A DNA stretch of 64,000 nucleotides from an uncultured Algibacter sp. GTDB taxonomy: Bacteria; Bacteroidota; Bacteroidia; Flavobacteriales; Flavobacteriaceae. This document shows positions 17,704 through 26,506 of the stretch, piece by piece. The notes beneath the pieces are model-generated. The model was not told the DNA's origin, ran no database searches, and worked only from the letters and a program-made list of their open reading frames with translations. The stretch spans positions 310,001 to 374,000 of the forward strand of contig NZ_CANMAU010000005.1 of the NCBI RefSeq assembly GCF_947495925.1. The letters are read 5' to 3'. The first letter of the stretch is position 1. Every line of letters starts with the position of its first letter. The translations under genes and the position numbers were made by a program.

Positions 17704-18645
17704 CTATTTAATTACTAATTTTTTAATAGTCGAAAGGTTTGCACCTGCAACTTTAACAAGATAAATTCCCGAGTTTAAATTAGATACATCGATACTTTTT
17801 GTTTTAGAATCTAAACTACCAGTATAAACAACTTGTCCAGCAATATTACTAATTGTAACTTTCGAATTAATTGCTTCACTATTTCCTAAACTAATTTGAA
17901 GTGATTTGCTTGCTGGGTTTGGATACATATTGAAGTTTATTAATGACGCATCATCAACGCCTAAACTTGCAACTTCACGTAACTGATAAGCATTTAAATT
18001 AAAACCTTCTGTTCCATTTAAATCTTTATTCAAATCTAGTACGAAAGAGGTACTCTCTGCTTCGAAAGCACCATTAATTACGATACCAGGGCCAGCAGCA
18101 TAGGTAGTTGTAGCATCCGAGCCATAACTTGTTCCGCCTTGCACCCCTATTACAATAAAGGCATCCGCTTGGTCAGCTCGTTTATCCCCCATAAAAAATT
18201 GTAATTTATAATTTTTTCCAACTTCTAAACCAGAAATCGTAACTGTACCTGCACCAGCATTCCATAAAAACCGGCTTAAAAGTTCATCATAAACTGCAAT
18301 ACCAGGAGCTTCAGGATCATACTGATCAACAGTAAAGGGCACAACGTTTTGCGTATTTGACTCAAAGTTTGCTGTGGTAGGATTAGCAAAAGCATTACCC
18401 GAAGCAGCTCCACTTGCTTTTCCTGAAAAAAGAACGGTGTTAATTGTAGTGTCATGTGCGCTATCTGTATCTCCTCCTGAAAAATTAATTGCCTCTATTA
18501 AAGTACCTTCAGTTAAAACTTCAGTTCCATCAACTAAAGCTACTGTACTCCAACTGATGCTTTGTTGGGCTATTGCTTTTTGCGTGGTAATAAAAGCCAA
18601 AAGGCAAATAGCCATAAATAATGAATGCGTAATTTTTTTAGTCAT
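17704..18645 (-). CDS. Secreted T9SS type A sorting domain protein
   Basis: 313 residues. The N-terminus MTKKITHSLFMAICLLAFI is a signal peptide ending near AIAQ. Residues about 28-225 form a beta-rich Gly/Ala/Thr-rich domain with the phrase GTVTISGLEVGKNYKLQFFM, resembling galactose-binding-like modules of secreted proteins; no catalytic residues are evident. From about residue 238 (INFNMYPNPASKSLQISLG) to the end (LSTIKKLVIK) is a T9SS type A sorting domain. The protein should be exported across the outer membrane. Function unknown; it has its own terminator and probably its own promoter. Confidence 0.75.
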   Translation of the reverse strand: MTKKITHSLFMAICLLAFITTQKAIAQQSISWSTVALVDGTEVLTEGTLIEAINFSGGDTDSAHDTTINTVLFSGKASGAASGNAFANPTTANFESNTQNVVPFTVDQYDPEAPGIAVYDELLSRFLWNAGAGTVTISGLEVGKNYKLQFFMGDKRADQADAFIVIGVQGGTSYGSDATTTYAAGPGIVINGAFEAESTSFVLDLNKDLNGTEGFNLNAYQLREVASLGVDDASLINFNMYPNPASKSLQISLGNSEAINSKVTISNIAGQVVYTGSLDSKTKSIDVSNLNSGIYLVKVAGANLSTIKKLVIK

Positions 18646-18818
18646 AATAGTTATGTTTTAATTATTAAAATCCGAAATTTCAGTTTTTATCATTATTTGT
18701 CGCATCATAAATGTTTTAATTTTAGTAACATATCGTTTTTTACTAATTTTAAATTCACTTAGGAAACATAAACAGTAGCATTCACACCTTTTAAAGAGAT
18801 ATCTAAATCTTATGATTT

Positions 18819-18962
18819 TATAAACCTGGAAATAACAAAAAAATCCAAGAATTCTATAAAATTAATCGCATGCTTTTCTAATTTACTTTTAACCTTAGCT
18901 TTTGCACGCCCTTTTGGTAAATTGTAGAGTTCACGGAGTTGTTCGGTAGTTGAAATTTTCAT
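18819..18962 (-). pseudogene. Truncated paralogue of the PNPOx-family gene
   Basis: From an ATG at 18962 the frame encodes MKISTTEQLRELYNL, then KGRAKAKVKSKLEKHAINFI, which closely matches the first 37 residues of the intact gene starting at 17537. After that the frame drifts and stops at a TAA at 18819-18821, leaving only 47 codons. This is the 5' end of a decayed duplicate; the copies lie about 1.4 kb apart in the same orientation, with the T9SS gene between them. Confidence 0.8.
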
Positions 18963-18991
18963 TGCAAGAATATTTATAACAAATCTAAGAA

Positions 18992-19942
18992 TTATGAACT
19001 AACTAATTTTTTAATAATCTCTTTAACTGGAAGAATACCTTTTGTATGTTCTATGCTTGGTCCTGCAACCCAAACAGTCTTATATGTTGCCTTAGTAGCA
19101 GCATTTTTAGTAGCATTCATACCTATTGAAAACCGAATCATCTTAACCCACTTTTTAAGTTTTTTATTCTTATTTAAAATGGATTCTAACCAAGTTTGCT
19201 TTGTTCCTATTTTTTGAACATATGGTGTGTTAATGACCGTGCAAGGTGTTCCTGAAATACGTTCAGTCATAACAATATCATCTTCACCATAATCAACACA
19301 TGCTTGCTTATATTCTTCCGTCACATTAGCCTCTATAGAAGCTATAAACGGACTCCCAACAGAAACGCCCTCGGCACCATAGTTAAGCATTTTATCAATA
19401 TCAGATTTACAACCAACTCCCCCCGCAGAAATTATTGGAATATCACAGTTGGAACTAAGCTCGCCTATCAAGTCCTTTGGTGATTTCCCTCCTCTGTGTC
19501 CACCAGCTTGATTATTAACCGCAATAATAGCATCTGCTCCCAACTCTTCTACCTTCTTTGCAAATTTTAAATCGATTACATCACAAAACACTTTGATGCC
19601 AACTTTGTGAGCTTGATTAATAGTTTCTTCCGGACTTCCTAATGAAGAAATAATAAAATCGCAACCTTCTTCACAAATCACTTCTAGTTGTCCTTTATAT
19701 TTTACGTTTGACTTGTTTACAATAAGATTAAAACCAAATGCCCCCCTATTAGGTTTAACCGATTTTAACTCTCGTATAGCCAATCGCAATTCGTCTAAAG
19801 TTCTATAATTAAGCGCAGGAATACAGCCCGCTATACCACTATTCATAGCTTCCTTTACCATGGCTACGTTTGAAACCAAGAACATTGGTGCTTGAATTAT
19901 AGGATGCTCAATTTGCAAAAGCTCGGTTAATTTGGTTTTCAT
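18992..19942 (-). CDS. NAD(P)H-dependent flavin oxidoreductase / nitronate monooxygenase family
   Basis: About 316 residues from the ATG at 19942 (MKTKLTELLQIEHPIIQAPM). This is the FMN-dependent 2-nitropropane dioxygenase-like TIM barrel: IIQAPMFLVSN near the N-terminus, AIIAVNNQAGGHRGG (the glycine-rich loop with catalytic His), and IPIISAGGVG and GAEGVSVGSPF for FMN phosphate binding. Such enzymes oxidise nitronates or act as quinone or enoyl reductases, so the exact substrate is open. The upstream region holds two identical 12-bp palindromes shared with the divergent gene at 20116, which suggests dedicated regulation. Confidence 0.85.
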   Translation of the reverse strand: MKTKLTELLQIEHPIIQAPMFLVSNVAMVKEAMNSGIAGCIPALNYRTLDELRLAIRELKSVKPNRGAFGFNLIVNKSNVKYKGQLEVICEEGCDFIISSLGSPEETINQAHKVGIKVFCDVIDLKFAKKVEELGADAIIAVNNQAGGHRGGKSPKDLIGELSSNCDIPIISAGGVGCKSDIDKMLNYGAEGVSVGSPFIASIEANVTEEYKQACVDYGEDDIVMTERISGTPCTVINTPYVQKIGTKQTWLESILNKNKKLKKWVKMIRFSIGMNATKNAATKATYKTVWVAGPSIEHTKGILPVKEIIKKLVSS

Positions 19943-19968
19943 GTCTTTTTTTTCAAATATAAAAATAT

Positions 19969-19980
19969 TATGCATGCATA
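19969..19980. promoter_or_regulatory. TATGCATGCATA palindrome, copy 1
   Basis: A perfect 12-bp palindrome 27 bp upstream of the flavin oxidoreductase start codon. An identical copy lies at 20065-20076. The symmetry and placement in a divergent promoter region suggest a dimeric repressor such as a MarR-family protein; the family is inference. Confidence 0.6.
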
Positions 19981-20064
19981 ACAAATAAGATAGATATAAT
20001 TAACCTATGTAATGAAAAACAATAAGTTATAAAAATAGAGATATGACTTTTACCATTCTTTTAT

Positions 20065-20076
20065 TATGCATGCATA
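20065..20076. promoter_or_regulatory. TATGCATGCATA palindrome, copy 2
   Basis: Second identical 12-bp palindrome, 96 bp from copy 1 and 40 bp before the ATG at 20116. Two such copies by chance in 170 bp is unlikely. Confidence 0.6.
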
Positions 20077-20115
20077 GTTAATTTTACACAATTAATTATC
20101 ATAAAAAACATTAAT

Positions 20116-20619
20116 ATGAAAACCATAGCGCTTACTTTAACCACTTTATTTGCTGTCGCAAATATTCATGCACAAACTGTCGAATTACCACAAACAATAA
20201 TATCTTTAAATTATAAGTATATAGATAACCATGAAACTAATAATACACCCATATATGTTAAAAAATTAGAATCTGAAGTACTAAACTATAATCATAAAGA
20301 TGAAATATCTGAGCTTTACGATGATGAATACGATACTTACAGCGTGTCTTTTCATATTCCAAAAGGCAAAATTGTGGCGGCTTACGATAAAAACGGAAAA
20401 ATTATAAGAACAATTGAAAAATATAACAATGTTAGACTTCCACTTGAAGTGATGCAGGCCGTATCAAAACGATTTCCTAATTGGGCAATTGTTGAAGACG
20501 TATACCTTGTAAAATATCACTATGAAGTGGATACTTTAAAACAAGAGTACAAAATAAAAATTAAGAATGATGACCAAACAATTATGGTAAAAACAAACGA
20601 AAAAGGTTTATTTCTTTAA
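20116..20619 (+). CDS. Periplasmic PepSY-like (BLIP-like) protein
   Basis: 167 residues with a cleavable signal peptide (MKTIALTLTTLFAVANIHAQ). The body has repeated beta-strand and helix units: GKIVAAYDKNGKIIRTIEKYNNVRL, then LEVMQAVSKRFPNWAIVEDVYLVKY. This pattern resembles the putative beta-lactamase-inhibitor-like PepSY-like fold found in many Bacteroidetes periplasmic proteins. Function unknown. It is divergent from the flavin oxidoreductase gene and shares the palindrome-bearing region. Confidence 0.65.
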   Translation: MKTIALTLTTLFAVANIHAQTVELPQTIISLNYKYIDNHETNNTPIYVKKLESEVLNYNHKDEISELYDDEYDTYSVSFHIPKGKIVAAYDKNGKIIRTIEKYNNVRLPLEVMQAVSKRFPNWAIVEDVYLVKYHYEVDTLKQEYKIKIKNDDQTIMVKTNEKGLFL

Positions 20620-20639
20620 GTTTAAAAAGATATGGACGT

Positions 20640-20670
20640 AATCTTTGAATCATTTTATAATTCAAAGATT
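20640..20670. terminator. Hairpin between convergent genes
   Basis: AATCTTTGAAT (20640-20650) pairs with ATTCAAAGATT (20660-20670). It lies between the convergent 20116 gene and the methyltransferase gene, touching the stop codon of the latter. The T-run is weak on both sides. Confidence 0.5.
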
Positions 20671-21898
20671 AGTTTATAAATTTATAATAACCACATTTTA
20701 AGTAGGCTCCCTCTGTAAATGTAATGGGATGATCAATATCATGGCCTGTTTCTAGAATGGTCTCAAATCTTCTTTTACTAGAATTCAGTACATGGTTATT
20801 AATAGCTAAAAAATCTTCAGCAATAACACGGGATGAACAAGAAGCCAATACTAGAAGACCATTTCTATTGGTTAATTGTTCTCCTAGTTTAGCTAACTGA
20901 CTATACTTCTTTTTTGCTAATTGAACTTCAGAAGCTTGTTTAGCAAAACTTGGAGGGTCAATAACCACAACGTCAAAGGTGATTTTATTTTTTATTAATT
21001 TTTTGAGCTCTTCAAAAGCATCTCCTACAATGGTTTTATGTTTTCCGGTATACGTATTAAGCTTGCCATTTTGAATTGCTATTTCTAGTGCTTGTTTGCT
21101 AATATCTAGGCTTGTAACTTCCTTTGCTCCATTAAACAGCGCATGAACCGAAAAACCACCAGCATATGAAAACACATCTAAAACTGTTTTGCCTTTACTC
21201 CACTCTCCTACCTGCCTTCTATTAGCCCTGTGATCTAGAAAATAACCCGTTTTGTGTCCTTTAATGACATTTGCAGAAAACTGCACACCATGTTCGAAAA
21301 AATTAACCACCTCTTTTTCAAGCTTACCATAAACAACCTCTCCGTTTGAAAGTTGATTTAGCTTGGATTGTTCTAAACTTCTACTTAATCGAATAACAAC
21401 CGTTTTTGCATTTGATGTTTGTTGTAAACTAGGTATTATTTTAACCAAATACGGCAACCATATTTCAGAATATATTTTAACAACTAATACCGAATCATAC
21501 ACATCTGCAATCAATCCTGGAAAACCGTCATTTTCTCCAAACAACAGGCGATAACTAGTAGTTTTTGTTTTTAATATACGTTCCCTTTTAGAAAAAGCCT
21601 CATCAATCTTTTTCTGAAAAAAAGCAGCATTAATCTCTACTTTCTCAGAACCACTATGAAGCATCTTTATTCTAATTGGAGAGTTTGCATCAAATAATCC
21701 TAACCCTATTACTCTATTTTTATTTTTGCTAAAAACTATGGCCAAATCTCCAGATTTAGCATCATTATTTATCTTAGTAATATTATTAGAAAAGACCCAA
21801 GGATGGCCTTTAACTACAAACTGTTCTCCTTTGGCGTTAAGTTTTACTGCAAGACGTTTTGGGGAATATTTCGATTTGATTTTTTCAGAAAAATTCAC
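20669..21898 (-). CDS. Class I SAM-dependent rRNA methyltransferase (RlmI-like)
   Basis: 409 residues beginning at a GTG (21896-21898), preceded at about 10 nt by AAGGA inside the end of the upstream gene; no ATG gives a better fit. The N-terminal PUA-like domain includes KGEQFVVKGHPWVFSNNITK, and the C-terminal Rossmann methyltransferase domain has VLDVFSYAGGFSVHA (SAM motif I) and DVVVIDPPSFAK (motif IV DPPSF), the RlmI signature of 23S rRNA m5C methyltransferases. The gene starts 3 bp after the lipoprotein gene stop and is cotranscribed with it. Confidence 0.88.
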   Translation of the reverse strand: MNFSEKIKSKYSPKRLAVKLNAKGEQFVVKGHPWVFSNNITKINNDAKSGDLAIVFSKNKNRVIGLGLFDANSPIRIKMLHSGSEKVEINAAFFQKKIDEAFSKRERILKTKTTSYRLLFGENDGFPGLIADVYDSVLVVKIYSEIWLPYLVKIIPSLQQTSNAKTVVIRLSRSLEQSKLNQLSNGEVVYGKLEKEVVNFFEHGVQFSANVIKGHKTGYFLDHRANRRQVGEWSKGKTVLDVFSYAGGFSVHALFNGAKEVTSLDISKQALEIAIQNGKLNTYTGKHKTIVGDAFEELKKLIKNKITFDVVVIDPPSFAKQASEVQLAKKKYSQLAKLGEQLTNRNGLLVLASCSSRVIAEDFLAINNHVLNSSKRRFETILETGHDIDHPITFTEGAYLKCGYYKFIN

Positions 21899-21901
21899 AA
21901 A

Positions 21902-22435
21902 TTATTCCTTTACAAATGACGCAACAATTTCTGTTACACCTGTTATGGTTTCACCTCCTTCAATTTCTTCCACAGTTTCAGTCATTTTAATGATCAACTC
22001 GGTTTCGGTAAGCTTCAAAATATTTACTAAGCGAATATCATCATCTTCAACATCTAATGTAGGGTCCGTAATTATTAACTCACTACCATTAATTTCCCAT
22101 ATACCATCTCCTAAAAATTCAAAATTTTCAACATCTTCAGTAAGTTCAACACCATTTATAGTATAAGTGATTTTCATGTTCAAATTACCTTCAGAGGTAA
22201 CCGTATTCGGTGATTTAGCAAATAATAATTCGTTATTCAAATCGTAACCATCACCTGTAATGGTGCTCAAAATAGTCTGTCCATTTACTTCGGTTTTCAC
22301 TTCTCCTTGTAGAGTAATTTCTGTACCTATCCATGTACCAATAATATTCTCAAATACTTGTGTTTCATTATCATCGCTAGAACAAGATGTAATGAACATA
22401 ATTAAAACCAATACAATACTGCTAATTTTTTTCAT
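21902..22435 (-). CDS. Lipocalin-like putative lipoprotein
   Basis: 177 residues: signal peptide and lipobox MFITSCSSDD (Cys about 18) followed by an acidic linker and a beta-barrel-like domain (ENIIGTWIGTEITLQGEVKT, then GDGIWEINGSELIITDPTLD). The GTW motif near the start of the barrel fits the lipocalin-like families of Bacteroidetes lipoproteins. Function unknown. It is the upstream member of an operon with the rRNA methyltransferase. Confidence 0.6.
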   Translation of the reverse strand: MKKISSIVLVLIMFITSCSSDDNETQVFENIIGTWIGTEITLQGEVKTEVNGQTILSTITGDGYDLNNELLFAKSPNTVTSEGNLNMKITYTINGVELTEDVENFEFLGDGIWEINGSELIITDPTLDVEDDDIRLVNILKLTETELIIKMTETVEEIEGGETITGVTEIVASFVKE

Positions 22436-22471
22436 ACTTATTTTTTATCAAAATTAAGTTAATATGCGTTC

Positions 22472-22506
22472 AAAAAAAAACGCAACCTAGTAAGGTTGCG
22501 TTTTTT
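22472..22506. terminator. Strong terminator of dnaK
   Basis: AAAACGCAACCT (about 22477-22488), loop AGTA, AGGTTGCGTTTT (22493-22504). The hairpin is flanked by A and T runs, so it can serve dnaK on the minus strand. Confidence 0.85.
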
Positions 22507-22526
22507 AATCTATATGGGATTATTGC

Positions 22527-24437
22527 TTACTTCACTTCTTCGAAGTCAACATCTTCCACATCACTTCCTTCAGACTGTGCTTGCTCTCCTGCACCAGCAT
22601 CCGGTCCTGGTTGAGCACCACCTTGCTGAGCTTCAGCTTGTGCTTTGTACATTTCTTCAGAAGCTACTTTCCATGCTTCGTTTATTTTATCTAAAGCTGG
22701 GGTAATAACCTCCAAATCTTTAGACTCATAAGCGTTTTTCAATTCCTCTAAAGCCTCTACGATTGGTTGTTTTTTATCTTCAGATAATTTATCACCAAAC
22801 TCCTCCAATTGTTTTTCCGTTTGGAAAATCATTGAATCAGCCTCATTTAATTTCTGAGCTTGTTCAGCTGCAGCTTTATCAGATTCTGCATTTGCTTCGG
22901 CATCAGCTTTCATTTTCTCAATTTCTTCTTCAGTTAATCCAGAAGACGCTTCAATTCTAATATCTTGAGTTTTATTTGTCGCTTTATCAGTAGCAGATAC
23001 CTTTATGATACCATTAGCATCAATATCAAACGTTACTTCAATTTGAGGTGTACCACGTCTTGCTGGTGGAATACCATCTAAATGAAAACGTCCAATAGTT
23101 TTATTATCGGCAGCCATAGCACGCTCACCTTGTAATACGTGAATCTCTACTGAAGGCTGATTATCTGCTGCCGTTGAGAATACTTGCGATTTCTTAGTAG
23201 GAATCGTAGTATTTGCCTCTATAAGCTTAGTAAATACGTTACCCATAGTTTCAATACCAAGAGATAAAGGTGTAACATCTAAAAGTAATACATCTTTAAC
23301 ATCTCCTGTTAATACACCTCCTTGGATACCAGCTCCAAGAGAAACAACTTCATCTGGATTTACCCCCTTACTTGGTGCTTTCCCAAAGAATTTCTCAACA
23401 GCTTCTTGTACTGCAGGAATACGTGTAGATCCACCTACTAAAATCACTTCATCAATATCACTCTTACTTAAACCAGCCGCTTTTAATGCAGATTCACATG
23501 GCTCAATAGTACGCTTTACTAAATCGTCAATTAATTGCTCGAATTTAGAACGTGTTAATGTGCGCACTAAGTGTTTTGGTCCACTAGCGGTCGCTGTAAT
23601 ATAAGGTAAGTTAATTTCTGTTTGCGCAGAAGAAGATAATTCAATCTTCGCTTTTTCAGCAGCTTCTTTTAAACGTTGTAAAGACATTGGATCTTCTCTT
23701 AAATCCATAGATTCTTCAGCTTTAAACTCATCAGCTAACCAGTTAATGATTTTCTCATCAACATCATCACCACCTAAGTGCGTATCACCATCAGTAGATA
23801 ATACTTCAAATACACCATCACCTAACTCAAGGATAGATACATCATGTGTACCACCTCCAAAGTCAAATACAACTATTTTCTGGTCTGTACCTTTTTTGTC
23901 CATACCATATGCTAATGCAGCAGCAGTAGGCTCATTAATAATACGCTCTACTTTTAAACCAGCAATTTCACCAGCTTCTTTAGTAGCTTGACGTTGGCTA
24001 TCGTTAAAATAAGCAGGTACAGTAATTACCGCTCTACTTACATCAGCACCTAAATAATCCTCAGCTGTTTTCTTCATTTTTTGAAGAATCATAGCCGATA
24101 ATTCTTGTGGTGTATATAAACGACCATCAATATCAACTCTAGGTGTATCATTATCACCTTTTACAACATTATATGGTACGCGATCTGCTTCTTTTTTAGA
24201 CTCAGAATATTTATTACCCATAAAACGTTTAATAGAATAAACGGTTTTTGTAGGATTTGTAACTGCTTGACGTTTTGCTGGATCACCAACTTTAATTTCT
24301 CCGCCTTCAACAAAGGCAATAACAGATGGTGTTGTTCTTTTCCCTTCTGCGTTAGGAATAACTACAGGCTCATTACCTTCCATTACAGAAACGCAAGAGT
24401 TGGTTGTTCCTAAATCAATTCCAATAATTTTACTCAT
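22527..24437 (-). CDS. dnaK: Chaperone DnaK (Hsp70)
   Basis: A 636-residue Hsp70. The ATPase domain begins [20 protein letters not shown] and contains [14 protein letters not shown] and [14 protein letters not shown]. The substrate-binding domain starts near [16 protein letters not shown], and the C-terminal lid ends in the Gln/Ala/Gly-rich tail and [12 protein letters not shown]. It folds nascent and stressed proteins with DnaJ and GrpE, neither of which is in this window. Codon use is strongly biased, as expected for a highly expressed gene. The upstream region carries an unusual palindrome. Confidence 0.98.
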   Translation of the reverse strand: MSKIIGIDLGTTNSCVSVMEGNEPVVIPNAEGKRTTPSVIAFVEGGEIKVGDPAKRQAVTNPTKTVYSIKRFMGNKYSESKKEADRVPYNVVKGDNDTPRVDIDGRLYTPQELSAMILQKMKKTAEDYLGADVSRAVITVPAYFNDSQRQATKEAGEIAGLKVERIINEPTAAALAYGMDKKGTDQKIVVFDFGGGTHDVSILELGDGVFEVLSTDGDTHLGGDDVDEKIINWLADEFKAEESMDLREDPMSLQRLKEAAEKAKIELSSSAQTEINLPYITATASGPKHLVRTLTRSKFEQLIDDLVKRTIEPCESALKAAGLSKSDIDEVILVGGSTRIPAVQEAVEKFFGKAPSKGVNPDEVVSLGAGIQGGVLTGDVKDVLLLDVTPLSLGIETMGNVFTKLIEANTTIPTKKSQVFSTAADNQPSVEIHVLQGERAMAADNKTIGRFHLDGIPPARRGTPQIEVTFDIDANGIIKVSATDKATNKTQDIRIEASSGLTEEEIEKMKADAEANAESDKAAAEQAQKLNEADSMIFQTEKQLEEFGDKLSEDKKQPIVEALEELKNAYESKDLEVITPALDKINEAWKVASEEMYKAQAEAQQGGAQPGPDAGAGEQAQSEGSDVEDVDFEEVK

Positions 24438-24515
24438 AATATACTTTTTTATTGTTTGTAAATTTCCATTTTCACGGAAACGTTGTGTTCATTTTTAAAT
24501 TCGAATTGTATAAGT

Positions 24516-24531
24516 CAATCATTATGCCAAC
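24516..24531 (-). promoter_or_regulatory. -24/-12-like element upstream of dnaK
   Basis: On the minus strand the sequence TTGGCATAATGATTGAC lies just downstream of the 17-bp palindrome. It matches much of a sigma-54 promoter (TGGCAY-N5-TTGCW), with GG at -24 but GA instead of GC at -12. It may be a real stress-gene promoter element or a coincidence. Confidence 0.35.
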
Positions 24532-24539
24532 TCAAAAAG

Positions 24540-24556
24540 TATGACACAGTGTCATA
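24540..24556. promoter_or_regulatory. 17-bp palindrome TATGACACAGTGTCATA upstream of dnaK
   Basis: A perfect palindrome around a central A, about 100 bp upstream of the dnaK start codon. It is not the CIRCE element. Its position upstream of the -24/-12-like element would suit an activator site. Confidence 0.6.
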
Positions 24557-24824
24557 TCTCCTTTCCGTTTATAGTTGTAGTCGCAGTTTACAAAACAAAA
24601 TCAAGAGCCTCTGTTATTGCAAGTATCATACAAAAGTGAAAACGTATTGAGAATTTGAGCGCAACCACAAGGGTCGGGCTTTCACTACTCAATCCCTCCT
24701 CTGTCGGGGATTTCAAACAAACCGTTCAATCCCTTGCGCAAGAAACGTTGATGTCAGTTTATAACCAGTTTCATTATAACAGCCTCTAATTTTTTAAATC
24801 AGCATGATGTTACGCACAAAAAAC
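24557..24824. other. Structured intergenic segment, repeat-like
   Basis: Less AT-rich than its surroundings and able to fold: GCGCAA (24659-24664) pairs with TTGCGC (24734-24739), enclosing AATCCC (24691-24696) and GGGATT (24707-24712). The block with GGGTCGGGCTTTC resembles short dispersed intergenic elements seen in Flavobacteriia, some linked to integron cassette ends. No open frame is present. Identity as a repeat is from memory and needs a genome-wide check. Confidence 0.4.
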
Positions 24825-24832
24825 TATATTTG
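24825..24832 (+). promoter_or_regulatory. -7 box (TATATTTG) of the serine dehydratase gene
   Basis: TATATTTG matches the Bacteroidetes -7 consensus and lies 24 bp upstream of the ATG at 24857. The -33 TTTG is not clear. Confidence 0.5.
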
Positions 24833-24856
24833 CTCACTATAACGTTTGCGTAAATT

Positions 24857-26278
24857 ATGGAATGTATCTCTATTTTCGATATGCTAAAAATAGGTATTGG
24901 CCCTTCTAGTTCTCATACTTTAGGACCTTGGCGTGCTGCACAACGATGGATTTCAGAATTAAAAGCCTCTCATAAATTTGAACAAGTAGAACGTATTTCT
25001 GTAAACCTTTATGGCTCATTATCTCTTACAGGTAAAGGTCATGCTACCGATTATGCCGTTATGCTAGGTTTAAGTGGTACAGATCCAGAAACCATACCAA
25101 CCAAGAGTATTGACACCATCATTAAAACAATAAATAAAAAAAACGTTCTAGAATTTAATAATGAATATCCTATTCCCTTTAACCCATCTTCAGATATTCA
25201 TTTTAATAAAAAATTCTTAAAATATCATTCCAATGGAATAACCTTTTGTGCCAACATAGGAAGTAAAACCTATAAATCTACTTTTTACTCGATTGGAGGT
25301 GGATTCGTCGTTAAAGAAGAACGCAAAAATGCAAAGAAAAACTTTGAAATAAAATGCTCTTTTCCCTACCCTATTGATAAGGGTGAAGACTTAATTAAGT
25401 TTTGCAACGATTTAAATCTACCTATTTCAGAAGTTGTTTTAGAAAATGAAAAATCCATTCGTTCTGAAAAAGAAATAGATTTTGAGCTAAAACGCATATG
25501 GGATACCATGCTAGAATGTATGTATTTAGGTTGTCATACCGAAGGTATTCTTCCAGGAGGTTTAAATGTAAGGCGACGTGCATTTGATATGCATCAAAAG
25601 CTCATGGGTGACACTAAATATTCCAACCCAGTAGAATGGATTTATGCCATACGAGATACCGAAGTTAAATTTCGTCAAATTATTAAATGGGTAAGCTGTT
25701 TTGCATTGGCCGTTAACGAAGTTAATGCTTCTTTAGGACGTGTTGTTACTGCACCAACTAATGGTAGTGCAGGTGTAATTCCAGCTGTACTCACCTACTA
25801 TCTAGTTATTGAAAATCATGATGGTAATTTTGAAGACATAAAACGTTTTCTTTTAGTAGCTGGAGAGATTGGAAGCATCTTTAAAAAAGGGGCTACCATA
25901 AGTGCGGCAATGGGCGGCTGTCAAGCAGAAATTGGTGTATCATCCGCAATGGCCGCTGGTGCTTTGTGCGAACTTTTGGGAGGTACTCCAGAACAAATTT
26001 TAATAGCTTCAGAAATCGCTATGGAGCACCATTTAGGTTTAACCTGCGACCCCATTGGTGGCTTAGTACAAATACCGTGTATTGAGCGTAATGCTATGGG
26101 GGCTATAAAAGCGATTAACGCCGCAGAATTGGCATTAGACACTAATCCAGAAAATATTAAAGTTCCTTTAGATAAAGTCATTAATACAATGTGGGAAACG
26201 GCAAAAGATATGCATAGTAAATATAAAGAAACCAGTGAGGGAGGGTTGGCAGTTAGCGTGAATATAGCCGATTGCTAG
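24857..26278 (+). CDS. sdaA: L-serine ammonia-lyase, iron-sulfur type, single chain
   Basis: 473 residues. It converts L-serine to pyruvate and ammonia. The beta domain begins [20 protein letters not shown], with the conserved SSSHT motif. The catalytic alpha domain follows, with [14 protein letters not shown], a [16 protein letters not shown] motif and [19 protein letters not shown], which contribute the Cys ligands of the labile 4Fe-4S cluster and substrate binding. The fused single-chain form and length are normal. It is monocistronic with its own promoter. Confidence 0.95.
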   Translation: MECISIFDMLKIGIGPSSSHTLGPWRAAQRWISELKASHKFEQVERISVNLYGSLSLTGKGHATDYAVMLGLSGTDPETIPTKSIDTIIKTINKKNVLEFNNEYPIPFNPSSDIHFNKKFLKYHSNGITFCANIGSKTYKSTFYSIGGGFVVKEERKNAKKNFEIKCSFPYPIDKGEDLIKFCNDLNLPISEVVLENEKSIRSEKEIDFELKRIWDTMLECMYLGCHTEGILPGGLNVRRRAFDMHQKLMGDTKYSNPVEWIYAIRDTEVKFRQIIKWVSCFALAVNEVNASLGRVVTAPTNGSAGVIPAVLTYYLVIENHDGNFEDIKRFLLVAGEIGSIFKKGATISAAMGGCQAEIGVSSAMAAGALCELLGGTPEQILIASEIAMEHHLGLTCDPIGGLVQIPCIERNAMGAIKAINAAELALDTNPENIKVPLDKVINTMWETAKDMHSKYKETSEGGLAVSVNIADC

Positions 26279-26400
26279 CTATTTTCCATTGGTTATCGTC
26301 TTTAAAGAGTTGCAAAAAATTCACACCATAATGGTGAAATTCATCATTATACCAAAACTTATAGGCGTCCTAGTTCTAACCATTAAATCGCCCTGTCGAA
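26279..26400 (-). pseudogene. Decayed C-terminal copy of the NTF2-like gene at 28540
   Basis: On the minus strand one frame reads YKFWYNDEFHHYGVNFLQLF then KDDNQWKI, matching YEFWYNDEFSHCGVNSFQLF of the intact gene at 28540-28998. Just upstream the match continues only in another frame (GDLMVRTRTP), so there is a 1-bp deletion, and no 5' end is present. It touches the stop of the serine dehydratase gene. Confidence 0.8.
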
Positions 26401-26506
26401 GTACCTTATAGGTTATGGAAAAAAAGTTTGTCTGTCTGTAAGGATTATATTGACAGGTTGACAAACCTATAATTATTAATTTAGATAACTATTTGACCCT
26501 TTTCAA

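Noticed and set aside
22527-24437. Open frames antisense to dnaK, katG and ftsK
   Set aside because: They are shadows of codon bias in strongly coding genes; none has a plausible protein sequence.
24540-24556. CIRCE/HrcA operator upstream of dnaK
   Set aside because: The palindrome lacks the TTAGCACTC-N9-GAGTGCTAA pattern; the sequence and spacer differ.
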